Assembly (NCBI RefSeq): GCF_000195635.1
Contig: NZ_GL882687.1
Location: 1-64,000 of the forward strand
Direction: 5' to 3'
DNA from: Bacteroides fluxus YIT 12057
GTDB taxonomy: Bacteria > Bacteroidota > Bacteroidia > Bacteroidales > Bacteroidaceae
Length of the DNA: 64,000 bases
Shown here: in pieces, positions 35,648 through 45,400 of the stretch
Layout: every line of letters starts with the position of its first letter
Numbering within the stretch: the stretch's first letter is position 1
Translations under genes and position numbers: made by a program
Notes under the pieces: model-generated
Told to the model about the DNA's origin: nothing
What the model saw: only the letters and a program-made list of their open reading frames with translations
Databases searched by the model: none

Positions 35648-36757
35648 TTATTCTTCATCTTTCATTCCCGAGATATAGCACCAGATGGGATAGTGGTCAG
35701 AATCCTTGATGGATCTGTCCACGGTACAGTTGTGAGTCCGCAGGTTTCTGCTGGTCAGTATATTGTCTATCCGGAAATAGAATTTATTTTGGTTATAGGA
35801 GATGCCCAGGCCGCGTCCGGACTGGGTGAAGGCATCATTCAATTGACGGGAGATGGTATGATGCGCATACGAAATGGGGGTATCGTTGAAGTCACCGCAG
35901 ACAATGATGTAAGGGTGCCGCGATGCGGCAATCTCGTGGGCGATCGTGTCAGCTTGGGGGGCACGGATAGCGGATGCTTCCGCCAGCTTGCGGATGAGGA
36001 GGCGTACGCCGCTTTTCACTTTCTCCTTTTCGGGAGATTTCAGCATGTCCTCATATACCACTTTGTCGGCCTTGGTCAGTTTGTTCGATTCCAGGTGGTT
36101 GTTGATAAGGGTAAGGGTATCTCCCCCTATTTTTACTTCATAGATGACAGAGCCGTTATATTCGCTGGGATAATTGAGTATGCGTGCCGAAAGTATGGGA
36201 AATTTGGAGTAGCAGGCTATCCGGTTGGTATGCCCTTTGCCTCTGCCCACTGTGTGGATGCGGTGGTAGGGGTATGCCTTTAGTTCCAGGTTTACATCTT
36301 TTTGGGACAGATGGTGGGAAGACCCTCCGGTGGCATATTCCTGCAGACAGAGGATATCTGCACCGCTTTCCTTCAAATAAGTCAGTATAGGGTTCTTGCC
36401 GTCCTTTCGGGTGGCGCCGTCAAATCCCATGATATTGTAGGATAACAGTTTGAAACTCCCTTCAGGCGGATTGTCCGTGCGGAAGTTGATGGGCAGGTAA
36501 GTCCGGATCTGTGAATAGCACAGCAAGAATCCCATCAGCGGCAACAATGCCGAGCGATACCGTTGGATAATCAGCCAGAAGACGAGGAAGCATCCGTTTA
36601 TCAGCAGGAAGATGGGGAATGTCAGTCCCAGGCACGATTGTACCGGATGTGCCACCGGCTGTATGTGCGGACTATAGGCAGTAAAAAGCAACAAGCCTGT
36701 AAACAGGGCATTGACTGCCAATATGATAAGGGCGACAAAATTTCCGAAATGCTTCAT
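35648..36757 (-). CDS. Membrane-anchored endonuclease/exonuclease/phosphatase-family protein
   Basis: A 369-residue protein with three predicted membrane segments in the first 85 residues, followed by an EEP (DNase I-like) domain. Catalytic motifs are visible: CLQEYA (metal Glu), NNHLESN, VCGDFNDTP (Asp/Asn) and SDHYPI (Asp/His). The domain probably faces the periplasm. The family covers nucleases and lipid or sugar phosphatases, so the substrate is open. It is the third gene of a compact operon after two rhomboid protease genes, with a 7-bp gap. Confidence 0.9.
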   Translation of the reverse strand: MKHFGNFVALIILAVNALFTGLLLFTAYSPHIQPVAHPVQSCLGLTFPIFLLINGCFLVFWLIIQRYRSALLPLMGFLLCYSQIRTYLPINFRTDNPPEGSFKLLSYNIMGFDGATRKDGKNPILTYLKESGADILCLQEYATGGSSHHLSQKDVNLELKAYPYHRIHTVGRGKGHTNRIACYSKFPILSARILNYPSEYNGSVIYEVKIGGDTLTLINNHLESNKLTKADKVVYEDMLKSPEKEKVKSGVRLLIRKLAEASAIRAPQADTIAHEIAASRHPYIIVCGDFNDTPISYAHHTISRQLNDAFTQSGRGLGISYNQNKFYFRIDNILTSRNLRTHNCTVDRSIKDSDHYPIWCYISGMKDEE

Positions 36758-36764
36758 CTGTCAT

Positions 36765-37658
36765 CTAATTCCGTTTGCTTGCGTCAAACAAGCTTTTCTT
36801 CTCATCTGTTGTCAGACTTTCGTAGCCGGATTTTTTCAATTTATCGAGAATACGGTCTATTTCTTCGGATTGGGCCTTTTTCCGGGCATTGTAATCATAG
36901 TCCTTTTGGCGGTTGGTGCCATAATGTACTTTCATTTTCGGTTTGCGGGGTTTGGGGCTGAAAAGAGAAACAATGGTGTCCAGAAGCTTGTTGATCCAGG
37001 AAGTAATGTCCGTTCCCTTACTGAGTCCGGCGGCAAACCAGAGCCCGGCAAGTGCACCGCCTAAGTGGGCAATGTGTCCGCCGGCATTACTGGAAGTGAT
37101 AAACAGTAAATCCATGCCTATTACGATTAGGGCGAGATATTTCAGGCGGATGGTTCCGAACAGGAACAGGCGTATGGGGTAATTGGGCTCGCGATAGGCG
37201 GTGGCAGCCACGATGGCAAGCACGGATGCAGATGCGCCCAGCATGAAAGAGTAGTCTATCATGGGGCGGAAATACGGGAAAACATTGTAGGCAATCATAT
37301 AGAGTACCCCTCCGCAGATGCCTCCCAATATATATACTCCCCGCAGATGCTTGGAGGAGAAGAAGTTCAGAAACAGGGCGCCGAACCAATAGAGCCATAG
37401 CATATTGAAAAGGATATGCATCAGTCCGGCATGCATGAACATATAGGTCAGTATAGACCACGGCTGGATGGCGAAGCGGGTGAACGATGCCGGCAGCTCC
37501 AGACACTCGAATACAGTTCCCAGACTACGGTTGAAAAGTTGCAGCATGACTTCCAGCAACGTAGTGAAGATAAATACTCCTGCGTTGATGTAAATCAGTT
37601 GGATGTAAATGTTCCCTTTGCGGAACGTTTCCTTTAAATCAGTTAGAATAGTAGCCAT
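36765..37658 (-). CDS. Rhomboid intramembrane serine protease with C-terminal extension
   Basis: A 297-residue six-helix rhomboid. The catalytic serine is in GASASVL (about residue 143) and the catalytic histidine in HIAHLGGALAG; the loop-1 Trp-Arg-type segment is less conserved. Residues about 215-297 form a basic, charged cytosolic tail ending LTTDEKKSLFDASKRN, typical of Bacteroidetes rhomboids. Its start overlaps the end of the upstream rhomboid gene by 20 bp, so the two are translationally linked. Confidence 0.93.
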   Translation of the reverse strand: MATILTDLKETFRKGNIYIQLIYINAGVFIFTTLLEVMLQLFNRSLGTVFECLELPASFTRFAIQPWSILTYMFMHAGLMHILFNMLWLYWFGALFLNFFSSKHLRGVYILGGICGGVLYMIAYNVFPYFRPMIDYSFMLGASASVLAIVAATAYREPNYPIRLFLFGTIRLKYLALIVIGMDLLFITSSNAGGHIAHLGGALAGLWFAAGLSKGTDITSWINKLLDTIVSLFSPKPRKPKMKVHYGTNRQKDYDYNARKKAQSEEIDRILDKLKKSGYESLTTDEKKSLFDASKRN

Positions 37659-38322
37659 TTCCTCTGTTCTTTTTTCTCCAGTACATAATCAGGATGAAGC
37701 CGAATATCATGCCGCCCAAGTGTGCGAAGTGCGCCACGTTGTCACCGGGATTGTTGGCAAATCCGGAGTATAACTCAATCAAGGCGTATCCGATTACGAA
37801 ATATTTGGCCTTGATGGGGAACGGAAGCGGGAAGATGAACATCGGTTGGTTGGGAAACAGCATGCCGAATGCCAGCAGAATGGCATATACTGCGCCCGAG
37901 GCTCCTACGGTGGTCATCATATTGAGATATTCCTTCATCGGAATGACGGAGTAGCCCGTGTTTACGCTGTCGTATGCAGACAGTACCGTCTCGTAATGGA
38001 CGTATTGCACGATTTCCTGTATGAGCCCGGCGCCTATGCCGCACGCCAGGTAGTAAAACAGGAAACGTTTGGGTCCCCACACCTGCTCGAGGATGCGTCC
38101 GAACATCCATACGGCGAACATATTGAAGAATATATGGGTGAAACTGCCGTGCATGAACATATAGGTGATGAGCTGCGCTGCATTGAAGTTGTCGGCAAGG
38201 AAGAAGTGCAGTCCTAAATATTCTGCGAGGTCAATGCCATAACGCTGGGCTACGATAGTGCCCATATACATCAGGACATTAATGATCAATAGGTTTTTAG
38301 TTACTGTTGGTATAGTATTCAT
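37639..38322 (-). CDS. Rhomboid intramembrane serine protease
   Basis: A 227-residue rhomboid with helices throughout. The catalytic serine lies in TVGASGAVYAIL (about 134) and the histidine in NVAHFAHLGGMIFGF; the helix-2 motif TYMFMHGSFTHIFFNMFA is typical. No tail domain is present, unlike its downstream paralogue. First gene of a three-gene minus-strand operon (rhomboid, rhomboid, EEP-family), preceded by TATTTTTG at 38379-38372. Confidence 0.95.
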   Translation of the reverse strand: MNTIPTVTKNLLIINVLMYMGTIVAQRYGIDLAEYLGLHFFLADNFNAAQLITYMFMHGSFTHIFFNMFAVWMFGRILEQVWGPKRFLFYYLACGIGAGLIQEIVQYVHYETVLSAYDSVNTGYSVIPMKEYLNMMTTVGASGAVYAILLAFGMLFPNQPMFIFPLPFPIKAKYFVIGYALIELYSGFANNPGDNVAHFAHLGGMIFGFILIMYWRKKNRGNGYYSN

Positions 38323-38371
38323 AATCTGTTGTTTCGTTCTGTTCGTTGCAACTTGTTTTTGCTTTACCCGG

Positions 38372-38379
38372 CAAAAATA
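38372..38379 (-). promoter_or_regulatory. -7 promoter box of the rhomboid operon
   Basis: TATTTTTG followed by C on the minus strand, 50 bp upstream of the first rhomboid gene. Confidence 0.6.
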
Positions 38380-38462
38380 GCAATAATTTCTGTTCTATAA
38401 CAGAAAAAGCCGGTTGTATTCCTTCTTTTTCCTTGTTTTCCAATCTTTTTTTAATGTTTTTA

Positions 38463-38493
38463 TTTGATATTCAGAATTATTGCTCTATTTTTG
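38463..38493 (+). promoter_or_regulatory. Promoter of the HU gene
   Basis: TTTG (38463-38466), a 19-bp spacer and TATTTTTG (38486-38493) form a near-ideal Bacteroides promoter. The leader is about 60 nt. Confidence 0.75.
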
Positions 38494-38558
38494 TGGGTGT
38501 TTGTGATGAAATATAGAGATATCTTTTGTGTAACATATTAATTAATCAATTAAGCATT

Positions 38559-38825
38559 ATGAATAAGGCGGAACTTATTAGCGCTATGGCAGCCGAAGCC
38601 GGTTTGTCTAAAGTGGATTCAAAAAAGGCATTGGATGCGTTTATTGTATCGGTAACCAAGGCTATGAAAGCCGGTGATAAAGTATCATTGGTAGGTTTTG
38701 GAACTTTCTCGGTTGCAGAGAGATCGGCTCGTATGGGTATTAACCCTTCTACAAAGAAACCTATTGAAATCGCTGCGAAGAAGGTTGTTAAATTCAAACC
38801 GGGTGCGGAACTGACAGCTGAATAG
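38559..38825 (+). CDS. HU-family DNA-binding protein
   Basis: An 88-residue nucleoid protein of the HU/IHF family. It starts MNKAELISAMA and carries the DNA-binding beta-arm signature GFGTFSVAERSARMGINPST, then KVVKFKPGAEL. The length matches HU. A longer frame would need a TTG at 38526, and ATG 38559 restores the family's N-terminus. It is monocistronic, with a strong promoter and terminator, as expected for an abundant protein. Confidence 0.96.
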   Translation: MNKAELISAMAAEAGLSKVDSKKALDAFIVSVTKAMKAGDKVSLVGFGTFSVAERSARMGINPSTKKPIEIAAKKVVKFKPGAELTAE

Positions 38826-38846
38826 GCATAACGATAGTCAAAAATG

Positions 38847-38878
38847 AAAAGGAGGTGTGTAAAGCACCTCCTTTTTTG
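38847..38878 (+). terminator. Intrinsic terminator of the HU gene
   Basis: GGAGGTG/CACCTCC stem with a 7-nt loop, followed by TTTTTT. Being A-rich on the other side, it may also act on the convergent sulfatase transcript. Confidence 0.9.
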
Positions 38879-38931
38879 TTTGTGTTATCAAGAAACTGAT
38901 TGTTGAATCCGGCCAGGCCGGAAAAAGGTGG

Positions 38932-40509
38932 TCAGTCCTTGTAGATATTGCGTATAGGGTCATCATACTGCACCTGGAGTTTCAGCAGTTCGGCTTTTAA
39001 CTCTTTGGTCAGTTCTTCTGTACCCGGTTTGCCGTAGATATTGTCCATCTCTTGCGGATCTTCCTGCAAGTCATACAATTCCCAACAGTCGATGTCGTTG
39101 TAGAAGTGGATGAGTTTGTAGCGTTCGGTACGTACACCGTAGTGACGGCGGACGGCATGCTCTGCCGGATATTCATAGAAATGATAGTAGAGGGACTTGC
39201 GCCATTCGGGCACTTCCTCGCCTTTCAGTAACGGAAGAAACGAGGTACCGTGCATGTCAGACGGCACTTCCACACCTGCCAGATCGAGGATAGTGGGGCC
39301 GTAGTCGATGTTCTGTACCATCTGTGGGATATCCCCCTTCTTGCCGCCCGGCAGACGAACCAGCAGTGGAGTCCGGAAGGATTCCTCGTACATGAAACGC
39401 TTGTCGAACCAGCCGTGTTCACCCATATAGAATCCTTGGTCGGAAGTATAGACAATCATTGTATTCTCCAACAGGTCATTCTCTTCCAGGTATTTCAATA
39501 AGCGGCCCACATTGCGGTCTATGGAGTGGATTACCCGCATATAGTCGTGCATATATTGCTGGTATTTCCATTCGGCCAACGCCTTGCCGCTGAGTTTGTC
39601 TTTCTTGAACTTGGCGATGATGGGGTCGTAGTGCTTGTCCCAGGCAGCCTTCTGTTCGGGGTTCAGTTGGTTGTACATGTGACGTCCCGCCTGCTCTAAA
39701 CCGGTATTGGTATGAATCTCATTCTCTTTGTCCGCCATCTTCAGGTCATAGACCAGGTCCATGTCCTTGATGATGCTCATCTCTTGTTTGGAGGCAGGGA
39801 TACGGCCTTCGTACTTGTCGTAGAAGTTTTCGGGCATCGGATAGGTTACGTCGTCATACAGGTCGAGGTCGCAGAGGTCGGGCATCCAGGTGCGGTGGGG
39901 TGCCTTGTGGTGAACGAAGAGGCAGAAAGGTTTCTCTTTGTTGCGGATGCTGTCCATCCAATTTACGGCCAGGTCGGTCACGATGTTGGTGGCGTATCCT
40001 TCGCGCTGCACCCGTTCTCCGTTCTTGATGAACTTGGGGTTGTAGTAGTCGCCTTGGCCTATCAGGATGTCCCAGTAGTCAAAGCCGGTAGGTTCCGAGA
40101 CAAGGTGCCACTTGCCGATCATGGCGGTTTGGTATCCGTTGGCCTGCAGTAATTTCGGGAAAGTCTGCTGGCTGCCGTCAAAAGTGGTGGTGTTGTCCGT
40201 GAATCCGTTTGCGTGGCTGTGTTTGCCGGTCAGCATGCAGGCGCGGCTGGGCCCACTCAGCGAATTGGCAACGAAACTGTTGGTGAAACGTGCCCCTTCG
40301 TTGGCGATACGGTCAATGTTCGGTGTCTGGATATAGCGCTGGTCATAGGCGCTGATGGTCTGGAAAGAGTGATCATCGCACATGATATAGACGATGTTCA
40401 TCGGTTTCTTTTCAACTGTTTCCTTTTTCCCTTTGCATGAAGCCAGCGAGGCGACGGCGGTTGCTCCGGTCAGAGATAACAGTAATGTAGAAGTTAGTTT
40501 TGGGTTCAT
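38932..40509 (-). CDS. S1-family sulfatase lipoprotein (serine-type)
   Basis: A 525-residue type I sulfatase with lipobox SLASC. The maturation motif is S85-G-P-S-R89 (LSGPSRACMLTGKHSH), so formylglycine is made from serine by an anaerobic sulfatase-maturating enzyme acting in trans. Metal ligands D45-D46 (MCDDHS), the YTSDQGFYMGEHGWFDKR motif (about residues 355-370) and a C-terminal ELYDLQEDPQEMDN region are present. In SusC/SusD loci such enzymes remove sulfate from host glycans (mucin or glycosaminoglycan); the exact subfamily cannot be decided here, though GlcNAc-6-sulfatases are plausible given GH20 genes nearby. It has its own -7 box, after a hairpin that ends the susC-susD transcript. 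Confidence 0.93.
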   Translation of the reverse strand: MNPKLTSTLLLSLTGATAVASLASCKGKKETVEKKPMNIVYIMCDDHSFQTISAYDQRYIQTPNIDRIANEGARFTNSFVANSLSGPSRACMLTGKHSHANGFTDNTTTFDGSQQTFPKLLQANGYQTAMIGKWHLVSEPTGFDYWDILIGQGDYYNPKFIKNGERVQREGYATNIVTDLAVNWMDSIRNKEKPFCLFVHHKAPHRTWMPDLCDLDLYDDVTYPMPENFYDKYEGRIPASKQEMSIIKDMDLVYDLKMADKENEIHTNTGLEQAGRHMYNQLNPEQKAAWDKHYDPIIAKFKKDKLSGKALAEWKYQQYMHDYMRVIHSIDRNVGRLLKYLEENDLLENTMIVYTSDQGFYMGEHGWFDKRFMYEESFRTPLLVRLPGGKKGDIPQMVQNIDYGPTILDLAGVEVPSDMHGTSFLPLLKGEEVPEWRKSLYYHFYEYPAEHAVRRHYGVRTERYKLIHFYNDIDCWELYDLQEDPQEMDNIYGKPGTEELTKELKAELLKLQVQYDDPIRNIYKD

Positions 40510-40532
40510 GGTATTTTATATTTAGAAATGAG

Positions 40533-40540
40533 CAAAAGTA
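40533..40540 (-). promoter_or_regulatory. -7 promoter box of the sulfatase gene
   Basis: TACTTTTG on the minus strand, 24 bp before the start codon, suggesting expression independent of the upstream susC-susD genes. Confidence 0.55.
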
Positions 40541-40555
40541 GAATAAAAAAATGAA

Positions 40556-40598
40556 AGTGTGCCGATACAGGGACGGTAAATTTGAGTATTGGCACACT
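40556..40598 (-). terminator. Hairpin after the third susD
   Basis: AGTGTGCC (40556-40563) and GGCACACT (40591-40598) pair around a 27-nt loop. On the minus strand TTCATTTTTTTATTC follows, consistent with termination or attenuation. Confidence 0.65.
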
Positions 40599-40639
40599 CT
40601 CTTTCTTTATTTATCAAAGGTCAGAAGTCTTGCATGGCT

Positions 40640-42478
40640 TTACCAACCCGGATTTTGCGGCCACAGGCCGTCCATCAGGTTAATCATGCTCTCTTTGATG
40701 GGCAACAGATAGTCGCGGTTCGGTTTGAACTGCCACCCGTCGGGCATGGAAGAAGGGGGAACCGGCAGGATGTAACGCTCCGCATCACCTGCCGTTCCGC
40801 TGAGATACAAATTGTTATTGTTCGGCTGGTCGTACTTCAACGTAGTGTAGTGCTCCGGCAGGTTGCTGCCGATGAACAAGGCTCCTTGTGGACGTCTGCC
40901 GATAATCAACTCGTCGGCGGCTGCCCAACGCTGGATATCGAACAGGCGGCGTCCTTCAAGTGCCTTTTCCACATGGCGTTCGCGGCGTACTGCCTGTACA
41001 TATTTATTCAGGTTTTTGAACGGATAGTCTGCCGATGTGTTGTATTCACGGTCAAAATCGACGCCGGGCATGCCCGCACGGTCACGCAAAGGTTGCAGAA
41101 TTTCGATGATTTTCCCTGCATTGGCTGCGCCGTCCTGTTCAGCCAAAGCTTCCGCATAATTCAGCAATACATCGGCATAACGGAACTGAATGGAAGGAGT
41201 GGAACCTTTATATTCAGATATATAGTCGCCAGAGTAATCAATCTGAATATGCTTCAGCATGACATAACCGGTCAGGTTGGTGCCGAATGCGGTGCCGTCA
41301 CCGGCCAGTGCAGGCCAGCTGACTACGTAGGCGGTAGGGCTTTCGGGCTGCAGACGTTGTCCGGGCAGGGCCACCGTCTGGGACAGGCGCGGGTCGCGTA
41401 CGGTAGGAAGCAGCTCGTTGGGGTAGTTACGCTTGGCGGCCATCTTTTCCTCGCCCACGAAGGGGCGTCCGTCTATAGTCAGGTAATCATCTACCAGGTT
41501 TGCAGTGATACCGATACCGCCACCGCCGGTGTTCAGGTAACGGGTTACGCTGTTACCTACCTGATCACCGTCGTACATCTTGAACCAGAGTATTTCAGGA
41601 TTGTTGCCCAGATTGGCCGTCTCGAAAATCACGCGGTAGTCGTTGTTGACGTTTCCGGTATTGTAGATTTTCCATACACCCCGCTGGCGTATTGCTTCGG
41701 CGGCGGCAATGGACTGTTCCAGATAACTGTCTATTTTGGCCATCAGTTCCGCTTCGGTGAGGGCCGTGTCGTAGAATTTCTCGGGCTGGTTTTTTTCCTT
41801 CATATAGTGGTATTTTTCCCAAGTGGCCGCATACAGGGCTATTTCGCTCTTCAATGCCCGTGCCACGTCTCTGTGGATACGCATGCCGGCGGAACTGTTC
41901 TGTTCTCCCATCAATGTGATGGCCGCGTCCAAATCGGCCAATATTTTGTCGATGATGAAAGTACGGTTGTCGCGTGGCAACATCAGCAGTTCGATTTTGG
42001 GATCAATGGGCTTTTCTACCCAGGGTACCTCTCCATATTCGGTAATCATGGCATAATAGTACCATGCACGGAAATAATGAGCTTCGCCTATCAGCTGGTT
42101 ATAGGCTGTTGTTCCTACGGCATCACAGTTCTGGCTATTTTCAAGCAGGAAGTTGACGGCGCGTATGTTGTAGTAAAAGTCATACAATGAGCCGCCGTTG
42201 GCCACGGAGAGCTGGCCCATCAGGCGGGTGTTTGCCGTAGATCCACTCATGTCGTCGCTGTTGACGTCGTTTCCTGCCATGCCACCGCCGCCACCGGCCA
42301 TGAATCCCTGCACACGTACGGCGGTTTCATAGTTCCGGTTCACATAGTTCTGTATTTCTCCGATGGTGCGGAAAGGATCGGATGTAGAGAGCACACCTTG
42401 GGGTTGTTTATCCAAATCGTAGCAGCTTGCCAGCCCCAATGTCAATGCCAAGCCCAACAATATATTTCTTTTTTTCAT
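40640..42478 (-). CDS. SusD/RagB-family nutrient-binding lipoprotein (sulfatase locus)
   Basis: A 612-residue SusD homologue with lipobox GLASC and YDLDKQPQG start. The helical signature is LIGEAHYFRAWYYYAMITEYGEVP (about residues 150-173), then RYADVLLNYAEALAEQ (about 425-440) and the C-terminal RRERHVEKALEGRRLFDIQRW motif. It works with the SusC encoded 12 bp upstream to bind and import glycan. A 533-residue open frame on the opposite strand here is a shadow of this coding sequence. Confidence 0.95.
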   Translation of the reverse strand: MKKRNILLGLALTLGLASCYDLDKQPQGVLSTSDPFRTIGEIQNYVNRNYETAVRVQGFMAGGGGGMAGNDVNSDDMSGSTANTRLMGQLSVANGGSLYDFYYNIRAVNFLLENSQNCDAVGTTAYNQLIGEAHYFRAWYYYAMITEYGEVPWVEKPIDPKIELLMLPRDNRTFIIDKILADLDAAITLMGEQNSSAGMRIHRDVARALKSEIALYAATWEKYHYMKEKNQPEKFYDTALTEAELMAKIDSYLEQSIAAAEAIRQRGVWKIYNTGNVNNDYRVIFETANLGNNPEILWFKMYDGDQVGNSVTRYLNTGGGGIGITANLVDDYLTIDGRPFVGEEKMAAKRNYPNELLPTVRDPRLSQTVALPGQRLQPESPTAYVVSWPALAGDGTAFGTNLTGYVMLKHIQIDYSGDYISEYKGSTPSIQFRYADVLLNYAEALAEQDGAANAGKIIEILQPLRDRAGMPGVDFDREYNTSADYPFKNLNKYVQAVRRERHVEKALEGRRLFDIQRWAAADELIIGRRPQGALFIGSNLPEHYTTLKYDQPNNNNLYLSGTAGDAERYILPVPPSSMPDGWQFKPNRDYLLPIKESMINLMDGLWPQNPGW

Positions 42479-42490
42479 AAGATATCTGAA

Positions 42491-45400
42491 TTATAAGTTA
42501 ACAATAAAACCTAAAGACAATACGCGGTTCATCGGATAGTTCTTTCCACCCTCGGATGTATAGGTATTTTTTAAGAAGATAGCTTCGGGGTCGAACATGC
42601 CTTTCAGTTTGGTGAATGTCAGCAGGTTCTCGCCGGAGAAGAATACCTGTACTTTTTGCAGGCCAACTTTGTTCACCCATAATTCGGGCAAGTTGTAGCT
42701 TAAAGTAAGGTTTTTCAGACGGCAATAGGCTGCACTTTGCAGGTAACGGTCCGAAGTCTGTGTATTCTTGTTCTGGAATGGGCCTACACCGCCGGCCGAG
42801 TTGATATAGGGTTTCGGGTAGTAGGCACCCGGGTTGTCCGGAGTCCAGAAGTCCATGTGTTCTTTGAAAACGGTTACTTGTGCGTAAGGGCCGAATCCCC
42901 AGAAATAAGCGCCGCCCGGTGCCCAGTCGCGTTTGCCTACTCCCTGGAACATCATGCTCAGGGTCAATCCCTTCCAGCTGATGCTGCCGTTAAGGGTATA
43001 TTGGTAGCGGGGAGTGGTGTTTCCGATAATTTCCTGGTCACCCATATTTCCTTTGACGTCTTTGCCGTTGCCCAGTCTGTTATCGCCTCTGTCAATGCGT
43101 TTGTTTCCGTCCAGGTCCTTGTACTTCACGTCACCCGGTTCCCAAAGTTTACCGCTGATGTAAGTCAGGTCATAAGCGGCGTTATAGGCATCGGCCTCTT
43201 CTTGTGTCTGTATCAGTCCGTCTGCGCGGTACCCCCAGATTTCGCCGACTTTCCTGCCTACATACCATTGTCCTGCCGGATCATCTTTGTTTTCGTTTTG
43301 ATATTCGGTAACTTCGGATGTGGCATCGGAGAGAGAACCGCCTATGCTATAGTCAATGTCTTTCCCGATTTTTCCGCGATAGTTCAATGTCAATTCCCAG
43401 CCACGGTTGCGCATGCACGCGTTGTTGGATGACGGTACGGCTGCACCGAACATGTCGGGCAGAACGATGGCTCTTCCCAACATGTCCTTGGTGTCACGTT
43501 GGAATACATCAACGGAACCGGTCAGGGCATTTCCGAAGAAACCGAAATCCACACCGATGTTCTTGCTTTCTACCTTCTCCCAAGTGACTTCCGGGTTGAT
43601 TACGCCTGCGGGGTTGGTGTAGTGGTGGCGTCCGTCGCTGAAGATGTAGCTTCCCAAGCCTCCGCTCAATGACATGGTGGAAGCGAAAGTATAGAGGGCG
43701 GCGTCGGCCTGATTACCCAGCAAACCATAGGAGGCGCGCAGTTTCAGGTTGGATAGGAAAGAGGCGGCGGATTCCATGAATTTTTCACGGTGAATATTCC
43801 ATCCTAAAGATACGGAGGGGAAGAAGCCCCAGCGGTTTCCTTTGGCAAAGCGGGAAGAACCGTCGTAACGTCCGTTCACTTCCACGAGGTAGCGTCCGTC
43901 GAAATCATAGTTGATACGGCCGAAGAAACCGCGTGTGGCCCAGTTTTGACGGGTATCCTGCACAATCTTGTCCCCGCTGCCCATGGTTACGCTCGGATTG
44001 CTGGTAGAGTAAAGTCCGGTGATGGAGTTGTACATCCAGCTGTAGTCGTTGTCCTCTTCCTGATAACCGGCCATGACGGTGAAGTTGTGGGAGTCGGCCA
44101 ACGTGAACATGTAGTTGGTGTAGAGGTTGATAGTCTGGTAGCGGGTACGTCCGTAGGCGCGGGTGAATTGTCCGTCTCTTACGATGCCCATCTCCGAACG
44201 TGCCACTTGGGTCAATGTTTCGTTGTCCTGTTCATAGATGTAAGGGGCCTTGTTGAGTGCTTTATATTCCAGGTTGGACTGTTTGTAGGTATAGTCGAAG
44301 AAGATAAACCAGTCCTTCAGTGGCCGCAGTTCAACTCCTGTTGTAATGGTGAAGCGGTCGCGTTGCGTATTGGTATAGGTTCCGCTTTGCAGGTAGGGAA
44401 CCAGGGAAAGCTCCGTGAAGTGTCCGTTGGGGTCGATTGGAGATACGGTAGGGCGGAAACGTGCCAAACTGTGGTAGAAGCCTTCGCTCAAACCGCCTCC
44501 CAGTCCGCTTTGTGCATCATTGAACGGAGTATTGGTGTCGGAATGCGTGAATTTGGTGTTGAATTTCACCTTCAGCCATTTGGTCAGTTCGGAGGTGATG
44601 TTCGAGTTCAAGGTATAGCGCGTATAGTCTATGTCTGCATAACGCAAGATACCGTCTTCGTTGTAGTAACCGGCTGATATGTAGTATTGAGCTTTCTTGC
44701 TGCCACCGCTGAAACTGAGGTTGTGGTTGTGCTTGAAGCTGAAGTCCTTGTAGTGCAGGTCAAAGTAGTCCGTGTTTCCCAGACCTAATTCGGAATTTTC
44801 AAAGGCGGCGTTCAATGATTGTCCGGGAAGCAAGTCCGCCCATGGATTTACACTGGAAGGATCTCTCATGAATTGTTCCAGGTCAGCGATTTTCTCGGCG
44901 CTGTAGGCGCGGTTGGAAGCACCGGTATTGTTTACACCTGCATTCCAGAATTTCACGAAATCCAACGAGTTGACCATGTCGGGCAATACGGTAGGGGTAG
45001 TCCAGCCTACAGTTCCCTGGTAGCTGGCACGCATCTTGCCTTCCGTGCCTTTCTTGGTAGTGACCAGAATCACGCCATAGGCCGCGCGTGCGCCGTAGAT
45101 GGCACAGGCTGCCGCATCTTTCAGTACGGATATATTTTCAATGTCATTGGGATTTACATCGGACAGGGCCATTTCCACTCCGTCCACCAATACATAAGGG
45201 GCTGAATTTCCCGACAGGTTTCCTTGTCCGCGTAGGCTTAACGTACCTGTAGCACCCGGACGGCCCGAACCGCTGTTGCTTACCGTCAGGCCCGGCACCA
45301 ATCCTTGCAGACTCTGCGTGGCATCTACCACAGGGCGGGTTTCCAGTGCATCTCCCTTAACGGCAGAGACAGATCCGGTCAGGTTTACTTTCTTTTGTAC

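Noticed and set aside
40589..42190. 533-residue open frame on the plus strand
   Set aside because: It lies wholly antisense to a well-supported SusD gene, has no family resemblance, and has composition expected of an opposite-strand shadow.
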